From NCBI GenBank assembly GCA_030035585.1, contig CM057474.1:6246001-6310000 (forward strand): a stretch of 64,000 bases of DNA. The letters are read 5' to 3'. The notes below the pieces were generated by a model. The model was not told where the DNA came from and did no database searches. It worked only from the letters and a program-made list of their open reading frames with translations. The number at the start of each line of letters is the position of its first letter. Within the stretch, counting starts at the first letter, position 1. The DNA comes from Dugong dugon. Taxonomy: Eukaryota > Chordata > Mammalia > Sirenia > Dugongidae. Below, piece by piece: positions 31,980 through 41,381 of the stretch. Both the position numbers and the translations under genes were made by a program.

Positions 31980-34142
31980 AATGTTGTCATCTTTTACATA
32001 TTGATGTCTGTATTCCCCTATTTTAAGTGTTTTAGCTTTGATTTATTTTTGTGACTTCCCTATCTGGGTTGATATCTGTTTGTTCTGTCCTGTGTTCTAG
32101 TCTTGGGTTGTTATCTGATGTTGACTTTCTAACCGGAGGACTCCCTTTCGTATTTCTTGAAATTGTAGTTTGGTTTTTACAAATTCCCTGAAATTTTTTT
32201 AATTTTTTTAATTTTATTGTACTTCAGGTGAAGGCTTACAGAACAAATAGTTTCTCATGAAACAGTAGTACACGTTGTTTTATGACATTGGTTAACAACC
32301 CCACAACATATTAACCCTCTAAATTCTCAACCTTTTTTTTTTTTTTTTTGTGAAAATACATATAACCAAAGATACACCGTTTCAAAAATTTCTACATACA
32401 CAGTTCAGTGACATTGACTATCCTCTTCCAATTGTGCTGTTATTCTCACTTAAGATGAAGACTTACAGAACAAAATAGTTTCTCATTTAACACTTAATAC
32501 AAATGTTGCCCTATGGCAATGGTTAACAATCTCACAACACATCAACAATATCCTTACTCAATGTTGTGTTCCCTATCACCAGCTTCCTTGTCCCCTTTGG
32601 CCTTCTGGCCCTTGTCACTGGACTCCTGTACCTCATTAGTCTCATTTGGTTTTACGGGGCTGTCCACTCCCAGGCTGAACAGTGAACTTTGGAGGTAACT
32701 TCACCACTGAGCTAAAAGGGTGTCTGGGGGCCATACTCTGGAGGTTTCTCCAGTCTCCTTTAGGCCAGTAAATCTGGTCTTTTTTTTTTTTTTTTTGTGA
32801 GTTAGAATTATGCTCTACATCCTTCTCCAGCTCTGTCCAGAACCCTCTGTTGTGATCCTTGTGAGAGCAGTCAGTGGTGGTAGCCAGGCACCATCTAGCT
32901 GTACTGGACTCAGTCCGGTGGAGGCCTTGGTAGCTGTGGACAATTAGTCCTTTGGACTAATCTTTTCCTTGTATCCTGTTCTCTTCATTCTCCCTTGCTC
33001 CCGAAGGGATGAGACCAGTGTAGCATCTTAGATGGCCGCTCACAGGCTTTTAAGACCCCAGACACTACTCACCAAGGTAGAATGTAGAGCACTATCCCCA
33101 TAAGTAGTGTCATGCCAATTGAGCTAGATGTTCCCCGAGACCATGGTCCCCAGAGCTCTCCGCACAGCAACTCAGTCCCTCAGGGAAATTCCCTGAATTT
33201 TTGTTTATCTAAACATGCCCTAATTTCGCCATCATATTTGAGAGACAGTTTTGCTGGATATATGATTCTTGGCTGGCAATTTTTTTCCTTCAAGGCTTTA
33301 TATATGTCATCCCATTGCCTTCTTGTCTGCTAAGTTTCTGCTGTGTAGTCTGAGTTTATTCTTATTGACTCTCCTTTGTGGATGACTTTTTGTTTATCCC
33401 TAGTCGCTCTTAAAATTTTCTCTTTATCTTTGGTTTTGGCAAGTTTGGTAATACTATGTCTTGGTGACTTTCTTTTGGGATCTACCCTGTGTAGGGTTCG
33501 ATGAGCTTCTTGGATAGATATCTAATTGTCTTTTACAGTATCAGGGAAGTTTTCTGCCAACAAATCTTCAACAATTCTCTTGTATTTTCTGTTATCCTTT
33601 CCTGTTCTGGTACTCCAATCACTCGTAGGTTATTCATTTTCATAGACGCCCACATAATTTGCAGGATTTCATCATTTTTTAAAATTCTTTTATCTGATTT
33701 TTCTCAAATAAATTGGTATTAAGTGTATTATCTTCAATCTCACTAATTCAGACTTCCATTGCCTCAATTCTGCTCCCAAGACTTTCTATTGAGTTGTCTA
33801 ATTCTGAAATTTTATTGTTAATCTTTTGGATTTCTGATTGCTGTCTCTCTATGGATTCTTGCAGCCTATTAAATTTGTCATTATGATGCTCTTGTATAAC
33901 CTTCTTAAATTCCTCTGTTGCTTTGTCTGTGTGTTCCTTGGTTGGTTTGCGTTTTGCATGTTCTCCTTCTTGATATCTTGAAGAGCTCTGTATATTAATT
34001 TTTTGAATTCTACCTCCGGTAACTCCAAGATCTTCTCTTCCTCTGGGAGGTTTCTTGATTCTTTGTTTTGGGTGCTTGCTGAAGCCATCATAGTCTGCCT
34101 CTTTATGTGATTTGATATGGACTGTTGTCTCCGAGCCATCAA
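31980..34142 (-). pseudogene. L1 copy B ORF1 remnant, interrupted
   Basis: The minus-strand frame at 33849-34142 opens with a start-rich region, then 'MASASTQNKESRNLPEEEK', '...ELPEVEFKKLIYRALQDI' and '...QTKQQRNLRRLYKSI', the N-terminal and coiled-coil part of L1 ORF1. Text at 33200-33800 continues through the RRM region. A LINE 3' end (32193-33185) then interrupts it, and the C-terminal part resumes to the left. It lacks the 21-bp heptad expansion of copy A. Edges near ORF2 are approximate. Confidence 0.65.
32193..33185 (-). mobile_element. Nested LINE 3' end inside L1 copy B
   Basis: A minus-strand, 5'-truncated insertion that begins with a T/A-rich run (complement of a poly(A) tail). It is flanked by a perfect 12-bp target duplication, aaattccctgaa (32181-32192 and 33186-33197). 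It shares 'ccagtaaatctggtcttttt', 'gcaccatctagctgtactgg' and 'cttttaagaccccagacact' with 16787-17513. Inside, a T run at 32333-32350 is followed by 'gtgaaaatacatataaccaa'; the start-like 'gaagacttacagaacaaaat' text then appears a second time, so the interior is itself composite. Confidence 0.85.
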
Positions 34143-34149
34143 TAAGTTA

Positions 34150-35447
34150 TATTTATTTATTTTATGTTTGCTTACTGTGTCCTAGAATCTTGTTTTGTTT
34201 TGCTTTGATATGTTCATACAGGCTGGTCGTGTGAGCTACTTTGGTTATTGACGTCTTTGAAGCTCTCACGTCCTGTCACCAGGTAGTTAGAGCTGTTACT
34301 ACTTATGTGAGCCCAGGAGTCCATTTACTTTTCTTGTGTGGATTCAGCTCAGGTATTCAGATCATCGGTCACCGAGTGTGTGGTGCAGGCTCTCACTTAC
34401 AGTCCTAGACGGGTGACTGGAGTAGGCACAAGTATCTGGCTTCAGTAGGGGGTTATGTGCTGAGCAAGGTTAGGGGCTGATAACTGCCCCTGAGTGCCTG
34501 GGTGGAAGGCACGTCCCCATTCCCTAGAGTGCATAGGTGGGTGGGTTTTGCAGCTGGGCTTTGGGAAGCCAATACTGTTGACAGTAAGGACTGGGAGGCA
34601 CCACTTATTCTTGGATCCCTGTCGTGGGTGGCTAGGTGGAGTGGGTGGAGCCAGTGGGCAGGGCAGTGTCAAATGTCATGAATCTGCCCTCCCCCTTTGT
34701 TGTTGCAGTTGAAAGTAGGCTTCAGGTATATATCCTGTTGTACTATGCTAATGAGGGCCTACGCTGTTGAAATGGGCCCACACAGGTCTAGGCAGGGGTG
34801 AAAGGCATTCAAAGTGTCTAGGCAAAGGGGCTGAACCTGCCTCAAGTTCCCAGCTTAGGGGAGCTGGCAGATTATTTTTTCCTGTTTGTTAATTTGTTCC
34901 CTCTCCAAAGTCGGGAGAATGGCTTGGGCACGCAATGGGTCCCACTTCAGGCCCAGGGGATGTGGCAATCACTGAAGCCAGACTGAGACTGGAGCAGAAT
35001 GGGGAGGGGGTGAGTGAATATGTGAGAGGTACTTCCCCGAGGGGGAAAGGATATTTTTGATCCTGCGCAGTAGGTTAGTTGCTTGCACTTAACTTTCACA
35101 GACTCAGTGCCGCTTCTCCCTGGTTCTGGAGGCTTGAGCAGACTCTACACTGCTTGGTTTCTCCCAGTGTGGAAAATGCATCCCAAGCACTACTGCTTGC
35201 CTCAGCCCACATGCACCAGCTGATCCAGCCTGCAGGGTGCCAGCCAGGTCAGGTCTGGCAAATCCTCACTGCTTCTGAGCTGTCTCTCCCTCCCTCTGTC
35301 TCTCAGTTCAACTCTTCAACTTTGTCTTTGATGTTCAGGCCTCCTAGATTGTCATACATAAATCGATTCACTTGTTTTTTTGGGTCTTTGTTGTAAGAGG
35401 GACCACAGGAATTGTCTGACTACTCTGCCATCTTGGCCCCGCCTCCC
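34150..35447 (-). promoter_or_regulatory. L1 copy B 5' UTR
   Basis: This GC-rich region upstream of ORF1 is where L1 carries its internal promoter. Text at 35080-35130 ('gcacttaactttcacagact') matches copy A near 15485. I see no 50-bp tandem units. Plus- and minus-strand open frames (34442-34712, 35079-35396) are incidental to base composition. Confidence 0.6.
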
Positions 35448-35490
35448 TCCTTTTAATTCTTATAGTGATTTGCCCCTCTTTCTACAAGCC

Positions 35491-35905
35491 TGTTGTCTTA
35501 GTTACCTAGCGCTGCTGTTACCACAAGTGGGTGGTTTTAAAGAATAGAAATTAACTTTCTCAAAGTTCAGGAGGCCAGAAATTCAGAGTGTAGTTATAGG
35601 TGGAGGTCCTCCCTTGTCTATTTTAGCTTCAAGTAGCTGCCAGGAATCCTTGGCATTCCTGGGTTTGTAGATGTGTCTGTCTCCATCACCTGTCTTTCTC
35701 GGCCCCCTGTGTATGTCTCTGTGTCTATTCTGCTTTTTTTTTTTTTTAATAACTCAAAGTGGTTTAGTACCCACCCTACTTGGGCAGGCCTGATTAATAT
35801 AACAAAGAAAATCCTATTTCCCAACAGAATCACATCCACAGATGTAAAGGCCAGGACTTGTGGGGTAGGGGAGTGGAAACACAGTTCCATCCATAAACCT
35901 ATCAT
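35491..35905 (-). mobile_element. MLT1/MaLR-type LTR, minus strand
   Basis: Starts 'tgttgtcttagttacctagc', continues with 'aggaggccagaaattcagag' and 'aggaatccttggcattcctg', and closes with 'cacccta...cctatttccc' and 'aatcacatccacagatgtaa'. This is the reverse complement of the MLT1 layout. A poly(T) run at 35734-35748 lies inside. The right edge is approximate. Confidence 0.65.
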
Positions 35906-35929
35906 GGTTATTGTAATTTAATTTGGCAT

Positions 35930-36300
35930 CCTTTCTCTCTTGTTACAAGGCATTTTATTATTTAATCCTGCCCTGTTGCTTTGCTTTATCTCTCACTAGT
36001 TTATACACAATGTGCTCTAACCATACTGGAAATGCATGACATTTACTAAATCTCATTTATGTTCTTTTGCACAAGTTTCTTTCCCTAGTTGGAGTCTTTT
36101 TTTATTTATTTTCCATCCTTGTTAACTCAGTCTGTTCTTCAAGACCTAGTTGCTCTCTGGATTCCTCTCATATACTCCCATAGTCTCTCTGCCTCTCTGT
36201 ATATGTCTATCGTAGAACATATTCATTAGTATTTCTTTATGTCTTAAGCTGTTACAAACGTGACACTTATCAAGTCTGTAACAAAATCAACAGTAAATGA
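35930..36300 (+). mobile_element. Possible L2 LINE fragment
   Basis: The blocks 'aagacctagttgctctctgg' and 'cccatagtctctctgcctct' are suggestive of a diverged L2 3' region, but the match by eye is weak. Confidence 0.3.
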
Positions 36301-36302
36301 CT

Positions 36303-36519
36303 TAAAAAAAAAAAGGAAGGAGGGGAAAGAAAGAAAAGAAAGGAAAGAGGGGGAGAGAGAAATGAAGGAAGAGAGAACAAAGGAGGGAAGGAAGGAAAGA
36401 GGAAGGAGAGAGAAAGGGAAAAAAGGAGAAAGGAAGGAAAGAGTTAGGGAGGGAGAAAAGAAAAAAGGAAGGAAGGAAAGAAGGAGAGAGGTAAGGAGGA
36501 AGGGAAGAAGGAAGGAAGG
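36303..36519. repeat. GGAA/GAAA purine tract
   Basis: About 215 bp of almost pure purine on the plus strand, built of imperfect ggaa, gaaa and gagaga units. The open frame across it (36260-36592) is a low-complexity Lys/Glu/Arg translation, not a gene. Confidence 0.95.
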
Positions 36520-37615
36520 AACTGTTCTTACTGTCCCATCCTTTTACAGTTTGCGTCCCTATGAGAGGATGGCGTTGTTAGAAAAAATCTGAGTCTGTTC
36601 TTAAGGAAGTCTTTAGTTTGAGTCCAGAATTTAATGATGGGATTATTCTACCAAGTCCCCTCCAGGGATCAACATCCTTTTTTTTCCGAACCCACCTTAC
36701 CTGTCATCCCCCCAAGTGACCCTTCAAATACATCTCAAGAGCAATGGTATGCACTTACTTGGCCCTGATCTGTGTAGTGATTTTTCCTGAACTGCCCTCT
36801 GCTGTATCTTGATTACTTAGTAAATATCCCTGCTAATAGCTCAAATCTAATGGCAATTCATCTACTATAGCAAAAGAACATGTAACGTAAATTTCAACAA
36901 AATTCAGTAAGGACCCGTACTATTTAGTTTGATAGTGACATCTGCTCCAAAGGTATACCTTTATATGTCATAGAAGGAAAAAAACAATTTTGTTATCTGT
37001 AAATGCCTATTTTAGCTGAAAGATGATCTGCTTTTGAACTAATTTTTCTGGATAGCGAATAAACTAGAAATATTACTAATTTTCTGGCAACAGAAGCCCT
37101 CCCAAACCTCTGTCATAAGTTTAAAGCCAATGATCATAGTGTTTGCCACTTTTTTTTTTTTTACTATTTCAATAATAGATATTTAAGCTATATAAAAATA
37201 TATGTATATATATGTTGTATTTAAACATTAACACCTTAAAATAATGATATGCATTAGATTTCAACTTAGTTTTCAAGCTATGTTCACATAGTTATATATT
37301 TTGAGTCTCACTAAAACACCTTAAATTAGGCATGAGAGTTATTGTTATTCCATTACATGAACATAAACTTGAGGTTTAGAGACATTTAAAAAATAACTTC
37401 TGTGAACTTCTACTGCTGGAAATTGTAAATTTGTTTTTAGAATTTAGTGCCCTTATCCAACATTATGTCTAGTTCCAAGCCTACAGCAAAATCAGTGATT
37501 CAATAAATGAGAGTGACAAATAACTCTGCTTCTTTAGAGCCAAAAATGTTTTATTTCCTTACTTTAAACATTATTATATTGTATTTTCTTGACCAAATCA
37601 GATCATCAGTATGAA
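36520..37615. other. Unassigned AT-rich stretch
   Basis: Contains a T run at about 37151 and TA-rich text at 37190-37215. No repeat family or gene is recognised. Confidence 0.3.
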
Positions 37616-37619
37616 CGTC

Positions 37620-38303
37620 CTTTGTGTGGTGGTTTCAAACATGGTCCTTGAAGTTAGACGTTCTACGTTTTACTGTTGGGTGCACCCACTTATCTGGTGT
37701 GACTTTGGTTAGGCTACTTAGCGCTGTTTGTGCTTTCATTGGCTCAACTGTAAAGCAGAACTAATAATAGTGCCGTCTGAGATTCCTAGAGCTGCCATAA
37801 CAAAACTCCACAAAGTAGGTGGCTTTAAAAACCAGAACTTTATTCTCACCATTCAGGAGGCCAGAAGTCCAAACTCAGGATGTCTGCCGGGCTGTTCTCT
37901 GTGTCTCTCTCGTTGGTGATATTGGAAGCTCCTGTAGCCCTGGGGGTTTCTTGGCATTCCTTGGCTCATAGATGGATCCTCATGGGATGTCTTCCCCTGT
38001 GTGGAACTCTATTTTGGTATCTGTCTTTCTATTTTATAAGAGGCCACTCAAAATATGTTAAGACCCACCCTACTCCAGTATGGCCTTCTTTAATGTACTT
38101 GACAACTTCTGCAAGAAAAAACCCTATTTCTCCAAACAAGATCACATTCTGCAGGGCTTAGGACTTCAGCATAGCTTTTTGAGGAACACAACTCAGTCTA
38201 TAACAAGTGTCTATAATATAAGGGTAGGATTACATTGGCTAATATATTTAAAGTGTATTAGAACATTTAAAAGACTTGATAAATGATAATAATAATAATA
38301 ACT
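37620..38303 (+). repeat. MIR SINE, split by an MLT1 LTR
   Basis: The left part (37620-37773) has 'gtgtgactttggttaggcta' and 'gctcaactgtaaagcagaac'. The right part (38211-38303) has 'gattacattggctaatatat', 'aaagtgtattagaacattta' and a final (AAT)n run. This is the MIR order continued across the insertion. Confidence 0.65.
37774..38205 (-). mobile_element. MLT1-type LTR, minus strand, inside a MIR
   Basis: The sequence 'gagctgccataacaaaactc', 'aggaggccagaagtccaaac', 'cattccttggctcatagatg' and a close of 'cagtctataaca' is the reverse complement of an MLT1A-like LTR, 432 bp long. The flanks are agtgc (37769-37773) and agtgt (38206-38210), a near-perfect 5-bp target duplication. Plus-strand open frames inside it are not genes. 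Confidence 0.8.
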
Positions 38304-39067
38304 GTATTGTTCTGTAAAACAGGGAACACTTAGGAACTATTGGGATTTGGGAGACTTTTCGCCCACATTTTATGTTGCCCCTCTCTCCTCTCTCTTAGGC
38401 TCTAACTACTATTTCTTACTATTTCCATGGCCCTGACTCCAGCAGCAACAACCAGACCTCAGCCCCCAGATGCCAACCAGCTGTATTCATTTTATCTTGT
38501 ATCTGCTCTGAGTTGGAAAGCTGGTAACTAGGTCTTCAGAATTGTGTCTAAAAGGGAAGAAAATCTGAAGTCAGTAAGTCATGAGTTAAGTTTATTTTAA
38601 TATACAATGTAGAGCATCAATTATGAGACATGCATTTTGCCCTCTCTACTATTTTCTGTCCTTGGAATGGTTGTGCTGAGTAAAATGGAGCTCTACATTC
38701 AAAAATGTATGTTAATTCCTTGTTACAATTAATAACACATCATATAATTGTACAGAAGGAGACAATATACTGGGGAATATCAACATCAAATGAGCAGGAT
38801 GTATTTGTTCTTTAACTATGCTATAATTATATTCTTCTTTTATCCTGTTGTAGAGTTGTATATGTTAGCTATTGACAAAACCCCTTTTAGGGTGCTACCC
38901 AGCACACATTATCTTCTTGCAATTGCTCCCTTCATTCAGAATAGGAGATCTAGCCATCATTTTCTATAATGGTAACGTCCCTACAACCCCAGCCAAGGCA
39001 CAGGTGGCTAAACCTGGGAAGACATCTTCCTTATGGAGCTGTAATTAGGAAGGAGAAAGATCGGTTA
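38304..39067. other. Unassigned stretch
   Basis: Non-coding. No repeat is recognised before the DNA transposon at 39068. Confidence 0.3.
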
Positions 39068-39353
39068 CAGGCAGTCCCCAGGTGACGAACGAGATCCGTT
39101 CCGAACTGTGCCTTTAAGTTGGTAATAGGTGCATCCAGTTCTTATTTAGCTTTACTTTAGTGCAAGAAAAGGTTCAAAGCCTTTTCAATGATTTAAAAGC
39201 TTCACATGTAGCAAGGGAAGGTGACTGTGATGAAGAATTTGTTGCGAGTAGGGGTTGGTTCAGTCATTTCAAAATGAGGGTAAATTTACATAACATTAAA
39301 GGACAAGCACCAGTAGTCCCTAAGTTGGAGGTTGGTAACCTGGGGACTTCCTG
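39068..39353 (+). mobile_element. TcMar-Tigger-type DNA transposon, internally deleted
   Basis: A 286-bp element with terminal inverted repeats: left 'caggcagtccccaggtgacg' and right end, read on the minus strand, 'caggaagtccccaggttacc'. It is flanked by TA on both sides (39066-39067 and 39354-39355), the target site of mariner/pogo elements. It retains part of a transposase (see next entry). Subfamily not assigned. Confidence 0.85.
39160..39300 (+). pseudogene. Tigger transposase fragment (CENP-B-type DNA-binding domain)
   Basis: The frame from 39160 reads '...VQSLFNDLKASH', 'FVASRGWFSHFKMRVNLHNI'. This fits the second helix-turn-helix (CENP-B-like) of Tigger/pogo transposases, in which Trp-Phe and 'LHNIK' are typical. 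It comprises about 45 of several hundred residues. The DDE catalytic domain is absent, so it is inactive. After about 39300 the frame runs into the terminal repeat. Confidence 0.7.
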
Positions 39354-39355
39354 TA

Positions 39356-39935
39356 TTCTCCCCAAATAGCTGGGTATGCAATATATAAACCCAGGAGACC
39401 TAAGAAACCATGTTTCATCATATTGACTTGGCAGCCAATTAAGCTGATCCACACAAAGAGATAAAAGAACGGAACAGACACAGGAAGATGAGCTAATATG
39501 AGAAGTGGATTGGATGGTTGGCCTACCTGATTACAGCGACTTCCAAGGGTCAAGCTGCGTTTTGCTTCCTGCCATCCATTAGGCACCCTGTGCGCCCATT
39601 AGTAAAACCTCCCGTTTTGCTTAATGTACACACAGCTGGCTTTCGTTAATTGCAATAACAAATAAAAAAGTCCTAAATATAAGTTATGTAAATAAACTGA
39701 AGGTGATGGCAGGGTTAATGGAAAGCTATATAGAAAGAAACTGAGCCTCCGCTTCAAACTTCCTGGCCTCCTAGTCCAGCCTAGGTCAAATATCAACTCG
39801 AGATAAGTCTTCAAGAATGTGTTCATTAGCTTAGGTTCCCATTGGCTACAATACTGTGGAAGATGGAGTTCATATTATTATTTTTCTTTAATCTTAAAAT
39901 TGAAGAATTCTATACTTGGAAATCAGCCAAGTCAG
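39356..39935. other. Unassigned stretch
   Basis: The minus-strand frames (39264-39826) have no recognisable domain. No repeat is recognised. Confidence 0.3.
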
Positions 39936-40011
39936 TCATATCCAACTTGGTTATGCATCAGAATCTCCTGTGAATTTTTTTAAACATACAAGTGTTCAGT
40001 TCCACTCACGA

Positions 40012-40626
40012 TGTTGTGAATTGAAATGTGTCCCTCCAAAAGATATGTGGAACACCTAACCCCAGAACTGGTGAGTGTGATCGTGCTTGGAAATAAGATA
40101 TTTGAAGATTTTACTGGTTAACATGATATCATATCAGAGTAACAAAACCAAAAACCCAAACCCGTTGCCTTCGAGTCGATTCCAACTCATAATGACCCTA
40201 TAGGTCAGAGTCGAACTGCCCCACAGGGTTTCCAGGGAGCAGCTGCTGGATTTGAACTGCCGACCTTATGGTTAGCAGCTGAGTTCTTAATTACTGTGCC
40301 ACCAGGGCGCCAATCAGAGTAGGGTGGATCTTAATCCCATCTGAGTGCTGTCTTTATAAAAGAGAACAGACACCAAAACACACACAGAGGGAAGGCAGCC
40401 AAGTGAAGATGCATGTACAAGGCAAGAAAATCCAAGGAACCTCCAGGAATACCAGAAGCTGCAAGAAACAAGGAAACCTCTTCCCTACAGCAGTCAGAGA
40501 GAGCGTAGCCCTGCCAATGCCCTGAATCTGGACAGCTAACCTCAAAAACTGTGAGACAATACATTTCTGCTTTTATCACCACCCACTTTGTGATATTCTG
40601 CTGTGGCAGCCCTTGGCAAAGAATAC
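40012..40626 (+). mobile_element. MLT1A-like LTR, split by an AfroSINE
   Basis: Begins 'tgttgtgaattgaaatgtgt', then 'cctaaccccagaactggtga', and after the SINE 'gtgctgtctttataaaagag' with 'gaagatgcatgtacaaggca'. It ends 'gctgtggcagcccttggcaa' and 'agaataca'. This is the standard MLT1A order, plus strand. Confidence 0.75.
40142..40312 (-). repeat. AfroSINE, short type, inside an MLT1
   Basis: Complete reverse copy: 'acccgttgccttcgagtcga', 'gaactgccccacagggtttc' and 'ggttagcagctgagttctta', ending 'ccaccagggcgcca'. It has a perfect 9-bp target duplication, atcagagta (40133-40141 and 40313-40321). Confidence 0.9.
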
Positions 40627-40979
40627 ACTTGAGCCATTCTGACTCATTTGGTTTGTAGCTGCGTCTGGAAATCAATATCACTATGAAACTGGAGAGCTGA
40701 TTCTGATGTTAGGTTTGAGAACTGCTGAGCTAAATCAAATACTTCTGTGTATAAAACTTTTTTTTTTTTAATTCTGAAATTCCACTGTGACCAAACCCTC
40801 TGGTATTTCACCTTCATAGTCATTGAATCTCATCCATTATTTTTGCCACAAAGTATATTTCTGTAATTACTTTTAATTCTTTGAAGCCATTATCCCAGCT
40901 GAAACTGCTTTCTCCTTCTTAACTTAGATATCACACTTTGTTATTTCAATACTTCCCCCCCCGAAAAAGAAAGAACCCA

Positions 40980-41168
40980 ACAATAACAACAAAAAACTTT
41001 TGCCGTCGATTCCAACTTATGGTGACCTCGTGTGTTACAGAGTAAAAATGCGCCGTGAGGTTTCTGTGGCTGTAGTCTTCACAGAAGCAGATTGCCAGGC
41101 CTTTCTTCCCCCATGCCACTGGGTGGGTTTGGACCCCCAGAATAAACCATTTGTGCCACCCAAGGACC
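40980..41168 (-). repeat. AfroSINE, type B
   Basis: The tail complement 'caataacaacaaaaaacttt' resembles the RTE tail. It is followed by 'gtcgattccaacttatggtg', 'cagattgccaggcctttctt' and 'tttgtgccacccaaggacc'. The plus-strand frame at 41000-41251 is a translation of the SINE and is not a gene. Confidence 0.8.
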
Positions 41169-41185
41169 TAAGTCCACTACCCGTT

Positions 41186-41381
41186 AAACCCCAAACCCAT
41201 TGCCATAAAGTCGATCGTGCCCCTGTAGGACAGAGAAGAAATGCCCCATAGGGTTTCCAAGGCTGTAATTTTTATGGAAACAGACTACCACATCTTTCTC
41301 CTGTGGAACAGCTGGTGGGTTCCAACCGCTGACCTTTTGGTTAGCAGCGGAGTGCTTAACCACTGCATCACCAAGGCTCCT
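41186..41381 (-). repeat. AfroSINE, long type
   Basis: Reverse long-type copy directly after the previous SINE: 'acccattgccataaagtcga', 'atgccccatagggtttccaa', the long-type middle 'gactaccacatctttctcct' and head complement 'ggttagcagcggagtgctta'. Confidence 0.85.

Larger units (their letters stand above)
29827..35447 (-). mobile_element. L1 LINE copy B, long, minus strand, 3'-truncated
   Basis: Order on the minus strand: 5' UTR from 35447 ('ggccaagatggcagagtagt' is the complement of the terminal text), ORF1 (about 34110 to 32000, interrupted by a nested LINE end), then ORF2 from about 31670 into the reverse transcriptase, stopping near 29827. The rest of ORF2 and the 3' UTR are missing, as in copy A. 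The 5' UTR shows no 50-bp array, so the two copies belong to different promoter lineages. Confidence 0.85.
39937..40735 (+). mobile_element. MER5A-like DNA transposon, split by an MLT1 LTR
   Basis: The left part has 'tggttatgcatcagaatctc' and 'ctgtgaatttttttaaacat'. The right part has 'gctgattctgatgttaggtt' and 'tgagaactgctgagc'. Both fit the two ends of a diverged MER5-type element, with the LTR between them. Confidence 0.55.

Noticed and set aside
36260-36592. Lys/Glu/Arg-rich 110-codon open frame
   Set aside because: It is the translation of a GGAA/GAAA simple repeat.
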